DNA of 64,000 nt from Micromonospora sp. LH3U1 (GCF_028475105.1 NZ_CP116936.1:4153501-4217500), one strand, 5' to 3'; counted from the stretch's first letter, positions 37,470-47,700 are shown. Numbers and translations are program-made. Notes: generated from the letters alone by a model not told the origin.

Positions 37470-38293
37470 CCGTTCACTTCCGTCGCGCGGGCAGCGGCGA
37501 GCCGCTCGTGCTCATCCACGGCATCGGTCACCGTCACGAGGCATGGGAGCCGGTGTTCGACCGGCTCACCGCCCACCACGACGTGATCGCGCTAGACCTG
37601 CCCGGCTTCGGGAATTCCCCGGTGCCCGGCACCGGCATGCCCGCTGACATGGCCGCCACCGTTGCCTCGGTCCTGCCGGTCCTGGCCGAGTGGGGGCTGG
37701 AGCGTCCGCACGTCGCCGGATACAGCCTCGGTGGGGCGATCGGCCTGGAGCTTGCCGCCACCGGGGCGGTCGCTTCGGCCACCGCCTTCTCCCCCGCCGG
37801 GTTCTTCACCCCGGCGGAGCGCCGGCGGGCACTGGCCATCCTCAGGATGTTGCGGGCCAACTCGTACCTGCCCACTCCGATCATGCGGGTCGCGCTGCGC
37901 TCGGCGTACCTGCGGGCGTTGTGCTTCGCGCCGCTGATGGCCCGCCCGACGCTGTTGGACGTCGACCGCGCGCTGGGTGACGCGCTCGCCCTGCGGCGCG
38001 GGCTCGGTTTCAACGCCGTGGCCCGAGCCGCCCGCCACTACCGCTTCGACTGCCTCCGGTTGTCCGACGCGACGGTGCCGGTGACCGTCGGCTGGGGCGA
38101 CCGCGACCGCATCTTCGGCGTCCACCAGGCCGAGCGCGTCCGGGCCGGCCTGCCGGCAGCCCGGGTCGTGACGCTGCCCCGTTGCGGGCACGTGCCGATG
38201 AGCGACGACCCGGACCTGGTGGCCGGGCTCATCCTGGAGACCACCGGCGCCGTGCCCCGCACCGAACGACCGGACCCGTCGGTGGCCGCCTAG
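37466..38293 (+). CDS. Alpha/beta hydrolase
   Basis: A 275-residue hydrolase. The oxyanion-hole motif LVLIHGIGHRH, nucleophile elbow AGYSLGGAI, acid in GWGDRDRIFG and His in CGHVPMSDDP complete the triad. The start overlaps the SDR stop (ATGA). As last gene of the operon it probably cleaves the ester or lactone generated by the monooxygenase. No signal peptide is present, so it acts in the cytoplasm. Confidence 0.88.
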   Translation: MTVHFRRAGSGEPLVLIHGIGHRHEAWEPVFDRLTAHHDVIALDLPGFGNSPVPGTGMPADMAATVASVLPVLAEWGLERPHVAGYSLGGAIGLELAATGAVASATAFSPAGFFTPAERRRALAILRMLRANSYLPTPIMRVALRSAYLRALCFAPLMARPTLLDVDRALGDALALRRGLGFNAVARAARHYRFDCLRLSDATVPVTVGWGDRDRIFGVHQAERVRAGLPAARVVTLPRCGHVPMSDDPDLVAGLILETTGAVPRTERPDPSVAA

Positions 38294-38326
38294 CAGCGCG
38301 GTCAGGAAAATCACTTCACAGACTAA

Positions 38327-38349
38327 AAACTTGCAGCCTCCGCAAGTTT
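38327..38349. promoter_or_regulatory. Operator of the TetR/DHA2 efflux pair
   Basis: A perfect 8-bp inverted repeat, AAACTTGC and GCAAGTTT, with a 7-bp spacer lies 18 bp upstream of the TetR start in an AT-rich promoter-like stretch. Geometry is classical for TetR autorepression. Confidence 0.7.
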
Positions 38350-38367
38350 GACCCTAGCCTCGCCCGC

Positions 38368-38988
38368 GTGATCGACACCGACCAAGCTGCCACCGGGCGT
38401 CGGGACCGCAAGAAGCGGCTGACGCGGGCCGCGCTGACCGCCGCCGCGCTGCGGCTGGTCGCCGAACGCGGCCTGGAGCACGTGACGGTGGAGGAGATCA
38501 GCGAAGCGGCGGACGTCTCCTCGCGTACCTTCTTCAACTACTTCGCCTGCAAGGACGAGGCGCTCACCGACGACCCGGCGCTCGACGGCAACCCGGTCGT
38601 GGCGCGTCTGGCGGCCGCCCCTCCACAGGTGCCGGCGTTGCAGGCCGTCCGGCTCGCCCTCGACGAGGCGATCGACGCGATTCAGGCCGACCGGGAGTTG
38701 TGGCGGCTGCGGCTGGCGGTCATCGCCCAGAACCCGACGCTGCTGCCCCGACTGATAGCCGGCAACATCGCGACCGAGCGGGCCATGGTCACGGTCATCG
38801 CCACCCGCCTGGGCGTGGGCCCCGACCACTGCCACCCGCCGCTGATCACCGCTGTTTCCAGTGCCGCCTTCCGCACCGCGATGCTGCGCTGGGCGGCCGG
38901 CGACGACACCCGGCCTCTGCGCGACTTCGTGGACGAGGCGTTCGCCGCGGTCGCCGCCGGCCTGCCGGATCCGCCACACCCCTCCTGA
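38368..38988 (+). CDS. TetR family regulator of efflux
   Basis: A 206-residue TetR protein; the DNA-binding part is RAALTAAALRLVAERGLEHV then VEEISEAADVSSRTFFNYF. The C-terminal domain is of the type paired with DHA2 drug exporters (RELWRLRLAVIAQNPTLLPRL). GTG 38368 immediately follows the operator and lacks an obvious ribosome site, so it may be leaderless. The exporter gene starts 73 bp downstream on the same strand. A lipophilic drug as inducer is inferred. Confidence 0.87.
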   Translation: MIDTDQAATGRRDRKKRLTRAALTAAALRLVAERGLEHVTVEEISEAADVSSRTFFNYFACKDEALTDDPALDGNPVVARLAAAPPQVPALQAVRLALDEAIDAIQADRELWRLRLAVIAQNPTLLPRLIAGNIATERAMVTVIATRLGVGPDHCHPPLITAVSSAAFRTAMLRWAAGDDTRPLRDFVDEAFAAVAAGLPDPPHPS

Positions 38989-39061
38989 TTCGCCAGTCCC
39001 CGCCCCGTTGCATCAGCTCCGGGGCCAACCACTCCGCTGAAACCCCGACAAGGGAGCGTCA

Positions 39062-40642
39062 ATGACCACAACCGTCCCGCCCGCCGACACCGCCGACGTC
39101 GGCACGCGCATGTCGCGTCGGGAGGTTCTCCAGGCCCTCTCCGGCCTGATGGTCGGCATGTTCGTGTCCATCCTCGCCTCCACGGTGGTCGCGAACGCGC
39201 TGCCGCGGATCATCGCCGATCTGAACGGCAGCCAGACCGTCTACACCTGGATCGTCACCAGCGAACTGCTCGCCATGACGGCGACGGTGCCGCTGTGGGG
39301 CAAGATGGCCGACCTGTACAGCAAGAAGCTGCTGATCCAACTGTCGCTGGGGCTGTTCGTGGTGGGTTCACTCATCGCGGGCTTCACCCCGAACGTCGAG
39401 GTGCTGCTGCTCAGCCGCGTGGTCCAGGGCATCGGCGCCGGCGGCATGACGGCACTGGCCACGATCGTCATGGCGGCGATGATCCCGCCGCGTGAGCTGG
39501 GCCGCTACGCCGGTATCTTCGGCGCGGTCTTCGGTGTCGGCACCATCGCCGGTCCGCTGATCGGTGGCCTGCTCGTCGACACGTCGTGGCTGGGCTGGCG
39601 GTGGTGCTTCCTGATCGGGGTCCCGTTCAGCATCATCTCCATCGCCCTGCTGCAGCGCACCCTGCACCTGCCGGTCGTCCGCCGCAAGGCCAGGATCGAC
39701 TGGCTTGGAGCGCTGCTCATCACCTCGGGCGTCTCCACGCTGCTGATCTGGTCGTCCCTGGCCGGCAACAAGTTCGACTGGGCCTCCGGCTGGACGGCCC
39801 TCATGGTCATCGGCGGTCTGGTCCTGCTGGCGCTGGCCGTGGTCGTCGAGTCGCGGGCGGCCGAGCCGATCGTTCCGCTGGACATCTTCCGCAACCGCAC
39901 CGTCTCGCTGGCCACGGTCGCCAGCGTGCTGGTCGGTGTCGCGATGTTCGGCGGCACCGTCTTCCTGTCCCAGTACTTCCAGATCTCGCTGGGCAAGTCG
40001 CCCACCGTCGCGGGCCTCATGAGCCTTCCGATGATCTTCGGTCTGCTCGTCTCGTCGACGGTGGCCGGCCAGCTCATCACGAAGTACGGCCGGTGGAAGG
40101 CCTACCTGGTGGCCGGCGCCGCGGTGATGACCGTCGGAATGCTGCTCCTGGGCACCATCGACGCCAACACCAGCGTCGTCGTCCTGTCGATCTACATGGC
40201 CGTGCTGGGCGTCGGCGTCGGCATGCTCATGCAGAATCTCGTGCTCGCCGCGCAGAACGACGTGCCGGCCCACGAGCTCGGCGCCACCACCTCCGTGCTG
40301 ACGTTCTTCCGCAGCATGGGCGGCGCGATCGGGGTCAGTGCCCTCGGCGCGGTCCTGGCGAGCCGGGTGACCTCGATGACGGCCGAGCGACTGGGCCCGG
40401 CGGCGACGGCCGGCGGCGGCTCCGCTGAGGTGCCCGACCTGTCCACCCTGCCGGAGCCGGTGCTCCGCATCGTGCAGGACGTGTACGGCACCGCCACCGC
40501 CGACCTTTTCCTGGTCGGCGCGCCGATCGCGCTGCTCGCGCTGATCGTCGTGCTGTTCATCAAGGAGAAGCCGCTGCACACCCTCAGCGGGGACGAACGA
40601 CGCGCCCAGGAGGAGGCGGCCGAGAAGGCCGCGATCCACTGA
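39062..40642 (+). CDS. DHA2-family (EmrB/QacA) multidrug MFS exporter
   Basis: A 526-residue proton-driven exporter with about 14 membrane helices. Motif A is GKMADLYSKKL and the antiporter motif C region reads GTIAGPLIGGLL; SRVVQGIGAGGM and the second-half GLLVSSTVAGQLITKYGRWK are also typical. AGGGAG sits before the ATG. It is controlled by the upstream TetR and operator and followed by a strong terminator at 40660. The exported compound is unknown; it might protect against an antibiotic made by this or another actinomycete. Confidence 0.92.
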   Translation: MTTTVPPADTADVGTRMSRREVLQALSGLMVGMFVSILASTVVANALPRIIADLNGSQTVYTWIVTSELLAMTATVPLWGKMADLYSKKLLIQLSLGLFVVGSLIAGFTPNVEVLLLSRVVQGIGAGGMTALATIVMAAMIPPRELGRYAGIFGAVFGVGTIAGPLIGGLLVDTSWLGWRWCFLIGVPFSIISIALLQRTLHLPVVRRKARIDWLGALLITSGVSTLLIWSSLAGNKFDWASGWTALMVIGGLVLLALAVVVESRAAEPIVPLDIFRNRTVSLATVASVLVGVAMFGGTVFLSQYFQISLGKSPTVAGLMSLPMIFGLLVSSTVAGQLITKYGRWKAYLVAGAAVMTVGMLLLGTIDANTSVVVLSIYMAVLGVGVGMLMQNLVLAAQNDVPAHELGATTSVLTFFRSMGGAIGVSALGAVLASRVTSMTAERLGPAATAGGGSAEVPDLSTLPEPVLRIVQDVYGTATADLFLVGAPIALLALIVVLFIKEKPLHTLSGDERRAQEEAAEKAAIH

Positions 40643-40659
40643 GCTGTACGACAGCAGTC

Positions 40660-40685
40660 GGGGGCGGGCCGGTTGGCCCGCCCCC
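40660..40685 (+). terminator. Terminator of the DHA2 exporter gene
   Basis: A perfect 11-bp stem of G/C (40660-40670 with 40675-40685) with a GGTT loop, 18 bp after the stop. Confidence 0.85.
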
Positions 40686-40696
40686 GTTCTGCGTCC

Positions 40697-40744
40697 ACCG
40701 GCGGACCGGCGGACCGGCGGACCGGCGGACTGGCGGACCGGCGA
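40697..40744. repeat. Tandem 8-bp repeat
   Basis: Six head-to-tail copies of ACCGGCGG (the fifth has T at position 3, the sixth ends in A) directly after the terminator. A short microsatellite, likely prone to slippage. Confidence 0.85.
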
Positions 40745-40760
40745 GGGCACCCTCTGTCGC

Positions 40761-40836
40761 CGCCTTTGCTCTGCTTCAACCCAGGCAACGGTTTCGGGCC
40801 GCGAGTGTTGCCTCGGTTGAAGCAGAGCAAAGGGCG
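40761..40836. repeat. Long palindromic intergenic element, copy 1
   Basis: Arms of 29 and 30 bases (40761-40789 and 40807-40836) pair almost fully, with one mismatch and one extra base, around a 17-base centre. The arm core TTTGCTCTGCTTCAAC recurs in an element of the same design at 58093-58175. The element lies between two co-directional genes. The rest of the 424-bp gap (40643-41066) holds the terminator, the 8-bp repeat and the leader of the next gene, with nothing else recognisable. Confidence 0.85.
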
Positions 40837-41066
40837 CGAGCGAACCCCTGACCCCTCCGCCGGGGGACGAGCCGACGTCTTCGTCCCCGCGTTTTCCGGT
40901 AACTACAAGGCGCGAACCCGTTGCCACGTAACGTGAGAAGCAGCCGGTCAACGGCCTACAGCCAGACGCGGGCCGGGCCGCCACCGTGGCGGCGCCGCTC
41001 GGCCAACTGTCGGGACGGACAGCTCCGCACCGCCGCCGGCGTACTCAGCCGCAGGAGGAGCGGACG

Positions 41067-42629
41067 ATGCCCATGCTCTCGGTATTCGATCCTCGGCACA
41101 CTGTCGCTCCACCGGGATACAGCCGCTGGCTCATCCCGACCGCGGCACTGGCCGTGCACGTGTGCATCGGCCAGGTCTACGCGACGAGCGTCTACAAGAA
41201 CTCCCTCATCGCGCACTTCGACACCAGCCAGACGGCGATCGGGGCCATCTTCAGTATCGCCATCGTCATGCTGGGCTCGTCCGCGGCCGTGGGTGGCCGG
41301 TGGGTGGAGCGGAACGGACCACGTCGGGCGATGTTCGTCTCCGCCTGCTTCTGGGCCGTCGGGTTCCTGGTCGGCGCGCTCGGCATCGCGACCCAACAAC
41401 TCTGGCTCCTCTACCTCGGATACGGCGTCATCGGCGGCATCGGGCTCGGCATCGGCTACATCTCGCCCGTCTCCACCCTGATCAAGTGGTTCCCGGACCG
41501 GCCGGGTCTCGCCACCGGGTTGGCCATCATGGGGTTCGGCGGCGGCGCGCTGGTCGCCGGCCCGCTCGCACGCCAGCTGCTCTCCCTCTACGACTCCGGC
41601 TACAACCCCGCCAACCCTGCCGCCGTGGCGTCGGGACGTGCCCTCGTGGGGCTCTTCGTCACGTTCGGCATCGGCTACTTCGTGATCATGATGTTCGGCC
41701 CGTTCAACGTCCGGGTTCCGGCACCGGACTGGCGGCCCGCCGGATTCGACCCCGCGACCGTTGCCAGTCGACCTCTGGTGACGAAGGCGAGCGTGTCCGC
41801 CACGAACGCCGTGCGTACCCGGTCGTTCTGGCTGCTGTGGATCGTGCTGTTCTGCAACGTCACCGCGGGCATCGGCATCCTGGAGCAGGCCAGCCCGATG
41901 ATCCAGGACTTCTTCCGGGACAACGGATCCACCGCCGTCTCCGTGTCGGCCGCGGCTGGTTTCGTGGGTGTGCTGTCGCTGTTCAACATGGCCGGGCGGT
42001 TCGTCTGGTCGACGACGTCCGACCTCATCGGCCGCAAGCCCATCTACATGGTCTACCTCGGTGTCGGCATGGTGCTGTACGTGCTGCTCGCCGTGGCCGG
42101 CCACTCCGCGACCGCGGTCTTCGTGCTGATCGCTGCGGCGATCATCTCCTTCTACGGCGGTGGCTTCGCCACCATGCCCGCCTACCTGCGTGACCTGTTC
42201 GGCACCTTCCAGGTCGGCGCGATCCACGGCCGGATCCTGACCGCCTGGTCGGCCGCGGGTGTCGCCGGCCCGCTGATCGTCAACGGGATCCTCGACTCGC
42301 AGGGCAAGCCCGGCACTCTCACCGCGTCGGCGTACCGGCCCGCGCTGTTCACCATGGTCGGCATCCTGGCCATCGGCTTCATCGCGAACCTACTGGTCCG
42401 TCCCGTGCCCGACCGATTCCACGAGCCGGACCGGGGGCCGACGTCGCCCGTGGCGAAGGCCAGTGTCACCGAGCCGGTCGCCCTCGGCCCGCAGAGCAAC
42501 CCTCCGGTGCCGCAGCACGTCGGTAGCCAGACTGGGCGGCTCTGGTTGTCGTGGCTGCTCGTCGCGGTGCTCCTCGGGTACGGCATCGTCCAGACCGCCA
42601 TCACCGCCGCGAAGCTGTTCACCGGCTGA
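41067..42629 (+). CDS. OFA-family MFS transporter (oxalate/formate type)
   Basis: A 520-residue carrier. The opening YSRWLIPTAALAVHVCIGQVYATSVYKN, cut here to its core WLIPTAALAVHVCIGQVYA, and the segment GIGLGIGYISPVSTLIKWFP are hallmarks of the oxalate/formate antiporter family. There are 12 helices plus an extra C-terminal helix after a Pro-rich stretch. AGGAGGAG six bases before ATG 41067 decides the start. The gene converges on a formate dehydrogenase operon and its stop overlaps that of the NrfD gene by 11 bp. Formate or oxalate transport feeding the dehydrogenase is a reasonable inference. Confidence 0.85.
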   Translation: MPMLSVFDPRHTVAPPGYSRWLIPTAALAVHVCIGQVYATSVYKNSLIAHFDTSQTAIGAIFSIAIVMLGSSAAVGGRWVERNGPRRAMFVSACFWAVGFLVGALGIATQQLWLLYLGYGVIGGIGLGIGYISPVSTLIKWFPDRPGLATGLAIMGFGGGALVAGPLARQLLSLYDSGYNPANPAAVASGRALVGLFVTFGIGYFVIMMFGPFNVRVPAPDWRPAGFDPATVASRPLVTKASVSATNAVRTRSFWLLWIVLFCNVTAGIGILEQASPMIQDFFRDNGSTAVSVSAAAGFVGVLSLFNMAGRFVWSTTSDLIGRKPIYMVYLGVGMVLYVLLAVAGHSATAVFVLIAAAIISFYGGGFATMPAYLRDLFGTFQVGAIHGRILTAWSAAGVAGPLIVNGILDSQGKPGTLTASAYRPALFTMVGILAIGFIANLLVRPVPDRFHEPDRGPTSPVAKASVTEPVALGPQSNPPVPQHVGSQTGRLWLSWLLVAVLLGYGIVQTAITAAKLFTG

Positions 42630-43686
42630 CGCGAGCGTCGTCGAGCCGCTCCCGTTGTGGCACGACCGTGTACTTCGGATCGCGTGCCGACACCCTTCCG
42701 GCCTCGAAGACGCCGAACCGGGTGGCGACGGACGATGCCACGAGGGCCACGCCGGAGATCGTCGACAGGACTCGGCTTCCTCGGCTGACCAGCGCCGCGG
42801 CGGTGCCCACGGCGAGCAGGGCGCGCCCCGCCTTGACCAACCGGCCGCTGCGTCCGTGCCTGTAGGGCTCGGCCGTCAGTCCCTGCCGCTCCAGCTGGTG
42901 CCCTCCGCCCAACTCGATGGCCGCGGCGGCCAGGACGAGTCGTCGCAGTGGGGCGGTCTCCGCGGCCGGTGCCGCGATCAGTCCGACCCCGGACGCGGCG
43001 GCGAGCGCGCTGCCGGCAAAGACGAACGGCAGCGACGGGTACGCGTCGTGCCAGGACGGTACGGCCGTGTCGGCGAGCAGCACCCCGGTGTACGTGGCCA
43101 GCGCCGGCGCGGTGGCCGCCGCGGCCAGGCCGGCGACGCTGCCGATGGGCGGTGCGATCCGGCGGGCGAGGCCGAGCGCACCGTGCTGCGGAAGCAGTGG
43201 CGCTAGTTCGGCGATCGCCGCCACGCCGGCCAGCGGCCCGAACGCGGCGAGGATCCAGGTGCCGACCGACATCGGCGAGGTCAGCTTGGCTACCCGGAGC
43301 ATGTGGTGGAACCGGGTCGGCCGCCCGAGGTCGTGGACCAGCAGGTACGTGCTGGCGGCGACGCCGCCGAGGGCGGCCCAGCGGCTCACCTTGCGCAGCC
43401 CGGGTCGTCCGGTCAGTTGGGCGCCCGCGCCGATCAGCGCGCTTCCGGCGGCGAGGCCCCCGGTGAACAGGTAGCCGGCGATGTCGTGCTTCCACACGGG
43501 CGGTTTGAGGACCGGCCGGCCGTAGTAGGAGGCGAAGTCGGCCGGCGGCACGGTGAGCTGCTCGCCGCCGTCGCCGCCCCGCCTGCCACGCCGTCGGTGG
43601 CGCTTCCCGTCAGGCTGGTCGACGCTGGCCTGAAACTCGCGGAACCGGGCGCCGACCGGCTCGTTCGATGGCGTCGCGTCAGTCAT
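42619..43686 (-). CDS. NrfD-like membrane subunit of formate dehydrogenase
   Basis: A 355-residue membrane protein of the NrfD/PsrC family, with about eight helices after a basic N-terminal tail. Family phrases are WKHDIAGYLFTGGLAAGSAL and DLGRPTRFHHMLRVAKLTSP. It would pass electrons from the iron-sulfur subunit to menaquinone. It is the third gene of the fdh operon and overlaps the preceding gene by ATGA. Confidence 0.87.
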   Translation of the reverse strand: MTDATPSNEPVGARFREFQASVDQPDGKRHRRRGRRGGDGGEQLTVPPADFASYYGRPVLKPPVWKHDIAGYLFTGGLAAGSALIGAGAQLTGRPGLRKVSRWAALGGVAASTYLLVHDLGRPTRFHHMLRVAKLTSPMSVGTWILAAFGPLAGVAAIAELAPLLPQHGALGLARRIAPPIGSVAGLAAAATAPALATYTGVLLADTAVPSWHDAYPSLPFVFAGSALAAASGVGLIAAPAAETAPLRRLVLAAAAIELGGGHQLERQGLTAEPYRHGRSGRLVKAGRALLAVGTAAALVSRGSRVLSTISGVALVASSVATRFGVFEAGRVSARDPKYTVVPQRERLDDARVSR

Positions 43687-44726
43687 TGCCGCCTACCCAG
43701 GAACGCGACCGCCGTGGCGACGGCCATCGTCATCGCCGCCAGGCCCGCGCGCTTCCACATGGCCGGCAGGTCCCGCGTGGTCACAATCGGATCCGGTGGC
43801 AGGCCGTACACCTCGGGCTCGTCGAGGAGCAGGAAGAACGCACCGTCACCGCCCACCCCATCATTCGGGTCATGCCCGTACAACCGCGCCTCGGGGACCC
43901 CCCGCTCGTGCAGCGTCTCGACCCGCGCGGCAGCCCGCTCCCGCAACTCGTCCAAAGCCCCGTACTGAATCGACTCGGTCGGACACGCCTGCGCACACGC
44001 CGGAGTCATCCCCGCGCCAAGCCGGTCGTAGCACAGCGTGCACTTCCACGCCCGCCCATCATCCTTACGCTGATCAATCACACCATAAGGACAGGCCGAG
44101 ATGCAGTAACCACACCCATTGCAGATGTCCTCCTGCACCACCACCGTCCCGAACTCCGTCCGGAACAACGAACCCGTCGGGCAGACATCCAGGCACGCCG
44201 CATGCGTGCAGTGCTTGCACACGTCGGACATCATCAACCAACGGAAATCACTACGCCCCTCCGCGCCGGTGCCCCGACCCGGCGGCTGCGCACCCGGCAT
44301 CCCGAGGAATTCCGGCCCACCCGACATTCGTGCTGCCGCCGCTGGCGAGCCGCTCGGCAGGCCCGGGGTCGTCCCGGTGTCGGTGCTGGTACGCGCGCCG
44401 ACCGCCGCGGTCGCCGGGCTGACCGCAGGCCCGTCCGGGTTCTCCGCGAACGCGGGGGTGGACCAGCCGGAAGGACGGGGCTGCTCTATGAACGCCACGT
44501 GCCGCCACGAGTTCGCGGTCAACGCGCCGGTGTTGTCGTACGACATGCCGAGCAGGTCGAGGCCGCTCTGCGGGACGCCGTTCCACTCCTTGCACGCCAC
44601 CTCACAAGCCTTACAGCCGATGCAGACGCTGGTGTCGGTGAAGAACCCCATCCGCGGCGGCGCGTCCACGTAACCGGCGTCGGGCGCCGGGTCCAGCGGG
44701 CCGTACAGGGCGTTGGCATGTGGCAT
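43683..44726 (-). CDS. Formate dehydrogenase iron-sulfur subunit
   Basis: A 347-residue electron-transfer protein with four 4Fe-4S cysteine groups: CIGCKACEVAC, CKHCTHAACLDVCP, CNGCGYCISACPYG and CTLCYDRLGAG with the later CAQACP. A low-complexity insert of about 60 residues (Thr/Ser/Pro/Gly) sits between the first and second groups. A C-terminal hydrophobic helix (AAMTMAVATAVAFL) may anchor it. It starts 3 bp after fdhA, with AGGAGG inside the fdhA end. It carries electrons from the molybdenum subunit to the NrfD-like membrane protein. Confidence 0.92.
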   Translation of the reverse strand: MPHANALYGPLDPAPDAGYVDAPPRMGFFTDTSVCIGCKACEVACKEWNGVPQSGLDLLGMSYDNTGALTANSWRHVAFIEQPRPSGWSTPAFAENPDGPAVSPATAAVGARTSTDTGTTPGLPSGSPAAAARMSGGPEFLGMPGAQPPGRGTGAEGRSDFRWLMMSDVCKHCTHAACLDVCPTGSLFRTEFGTVVVQEDICNGCGYCISACPYGVIDQRKDDGRAWKCTLCYDRLGAGMTPACAQACPTESIQYGALDELRERAAARVETLHERGVPEARLYGHDPNDGVGGDGAFFLLLDEPEVYGLPPDPIVTTRDLPAMWKRAGLAAMTMAVATAVAFLGRRQ

Positions 44727-44729
44727 CGG

Positions 44730-47700
44730 TCAGACCTCCTGGTCGTGGCCGCTGTCGGGGTCGTCGGTCGTGACCTGCGGCGGATAGTGCGGGCTGAGGT
44801 CCCCGGACCGCCGCCGGTAGTCGACGAGGAGTTCCAGTAGTGCCAGTCCTCTCGGGCGCCGACCGGGCCGCACGTCGCAGGTGCCGACCTTGCTCTCCTG
44901 GATCAGGACGTTCGGGTCGAGGCTGATACCGAACAGGTCGTTGGCCGAGTCACCGGTCACCAGGCCCTCCGGGCCGAAGTGGTACGGCAGCCAGAGCTGG
45001 TGGATGATGCGGTTGTCGACCCGCAGCGGGGTCAGCCGGTCGGTCACCAGCACACGCGCCTCGATGGCCGCGCGGGTGGTGATCAGGTGCGTCCAGCCCA
45101 GGTGGTTGAGGCCACGTTCCGCCGCCAGCTCCGGCGACACCTCGACGAACATCTCTGGTTGCAGCTCGGCCAGGGGCGACACGTTGCGGCTCATCGCGCC
45201 GGCGGTGTGGTGCTCGGTGAGCCGGCTGACCGTGAAGATGTACGGGAACACCTGGCTGTGCGGCTCCGGTGGGCTCGGGTTGAGCGTGTTGATCGGGTGT
45301 GTGTAGACCTTGCGGGTCGGATTGGACTGCTGCCGGTAGAGCGGGTTGCGCACCGGTGACTCGACGGGCTCGTAGTGGGTGGGCATCGGCCCGTCGAGCA
45401 CGCCGGTGGGCGCGTACAACCAGCCCTTGCCGTCGCCCTGAAGGATGAACGGGTCGTCGCCGGCAATGCCCGCCACGCCCGAGGCGTCCGGGCCCGGTCG
45501 GTAGGACGGCGGCTTGTTCTTCTCGAAGTCCGGCACGTCGTAGCCGGTCCACTCGCCCTTGTCCGGGTCCCACCAGACGTACTTCTTCCGCTCGCTCCAC
45601 GGGTTGCCGTCGGGGTCGGCGGAGGCACGGTTGTAGAGGATGCGCCGGTTTGCCGGCCAGGCCCAGCCCCACTCCAGGGCGACCATGGACTGCTCGCTGG
45701 CGGGTTTGCGGCGAGCGGCCTGGTTGACGCCGTCCGCGTACACCCCGCTGTAGATCCAGCATCCGCAGACGGTGGAGCCGTCGTCCTTCAGCTCGGTGAA
45801 GGACGACAGTGGCCGACCGGTCGCCACCTCGTACCCGTTGATCTCGCGCAGCACCGACTCGGCGCTCGGCTCCGCGTGCGGACCGTGCGTGGGGTAGTCC
45901 CAGGCCAGGTCGAGCAACGCGCGGTCGCGGGACACGGTCGACGTCGCCAACCGTTCCCGGATGACGCGCCCGAGGTGGTAGAAGAACCACAGTTCGGAGC
46001 GGGCGTCGCCTGGCGGCTCGACGGCCTTCTCCCGCCACTGCAACAGACGTTGGGTCTGGGTGAAGGTCCCCTCCTTCTCCACGTGCGAGGCGGCGGGCAG
46101 GAAGAACACCTCCGTTCGGCACTCCTCCGGCACGATCTCACCGGTCTCGATCTCGGGCGCGGTCTGCCAGAACGTCGCGCTCTCAATCATGAACAGGTCC
46201 CGGACCACCAACCAGTCCAGGTTGGCCATCCCGAGCCGCTGCGCACGACCGTGCGCCGAGCCGACGGCCGGGTTCTGGCCGAGCAGGAAGTAGCCCTTGA
46301 TCTTGCCGTCGATCATGTCGAGCACCTGCTGGTAGGTGCCGTGATCACCGGTCATCCGCGGCATGTAGCCGTAGCAGTAGTCGTTGTCGGCGGTGGCGGC
46401 ATCACCCCAGTACGCCTTGAGCAGGTTGACGCCGTAGGCGCGGGCGTTACCCCAGAAGCCCTTCTGGCCCGGGTGCCGGATGCTGTCCACCCACTCGTCG
46501 AAGGTCGGGTGGTCGGCGTGGTGCGGCATCGGCAGGTAGCCGGGCAGCAGGTTGAACAACGTCGGGATGTCGGTGGAGCCCTGGATGCTGGCGTGCCCGC
46601 GCAGTGCCATGACCCCGCCACCCGGGCGACCCATGTTGCCGAGCAACAGCTGGATGATCGCGCCGGTGCGGATGTACTGCACACCCACACTGTGCTGCGT
46701 CCACCCGACCGAGTAGACGAGCATGCTGGTCCGTTCCCGGCCGGAGTTCCGCGTCCACGCCTGGGCCAGCTCCAGGAACTTGTCCTGCGCGATGCCACAG
46801 ACCCGCTCGACCATCTCCGGTGTGTAGCGGGCGTAGTGCCGCTTGAGGATCTGGTAGACGCAGCGCGGGTGCTGCAACGTCTCGTCGCGTTCGGTGTCGC
46901 CGTCGACCGGCGCGCCGTGCGACTCGTGCTCCAGCCCGGCCGCGGTCTCCCGCTGGGTCTCGGTGTCGCGGGTCGTCACGTTCTGCCCGTTGCCCGCGTA
47001 CCGCCAACTGGCCTGGTCATAGCTGGCGTTCTCGATCTTGAAGCCGGAGAAGAGCCCGTGCAGGTCCTCGGTGTCGGCGTACTCCTCGGTCACGATGGTC
47101 GCCGCGTTGGTGTACGAGACCACGTACTCCCGGAAGTCGAGCTCGTTGTCCAGGATGTAGCGGATCACGCCACCGAGCAGGGCGATGTCGGTGCCTGCCC
47201 GGATCGGCAGGTACGCGTCCGCCACCGCGCTGGTGCGGGTGAACCTCGGGTCGACGTGGAAGACCTTCGCGCCGCGGCGCTTGGCCTCCATCACCCACTG
47301 GAAGCCCACCGGGTGCGCCTCGGCCATGTTCGAACCCTGAATGACGATCATGTCGGAGTTCGACAGGTCCTGCTGGTACTGGGTGGCGCCCCCACGGCCG
47401 AAGCTGGTCCCCAGACCGGGGACGGTGGAGGAGTGTCAAATACGGGCCTGGTTCTCGATCTGGAGCGCCCCCATCGCGGTGAACAACTTCTTGATGAGGT
47501 AGTTCTCCTCGTTGTCCAGCGTCGCCCCACCCAGGCTGGAGATGCCCAGCGTCCGGTTGAGCGGCCGACCCTCGTCGTCGACGTCCTCCCAGGTTTCGTC
47601 CCGGGCGGCCAGGACCCGGTCGGCGATCATGTTGAGCGCCGTGTCGAGGTCGAGGTCCTCCCACTCGGTGCCGTACGGCCGGCGGTAACGGATCTTCGTC

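Noticed and set aside
47351-47436. fdhA as two separate genes or a pseudogene
   Set aside because: The UGA sits at the known selenocysteine site and is followed by a SECIS with correct spacing; both halves are intact and in the same frame.
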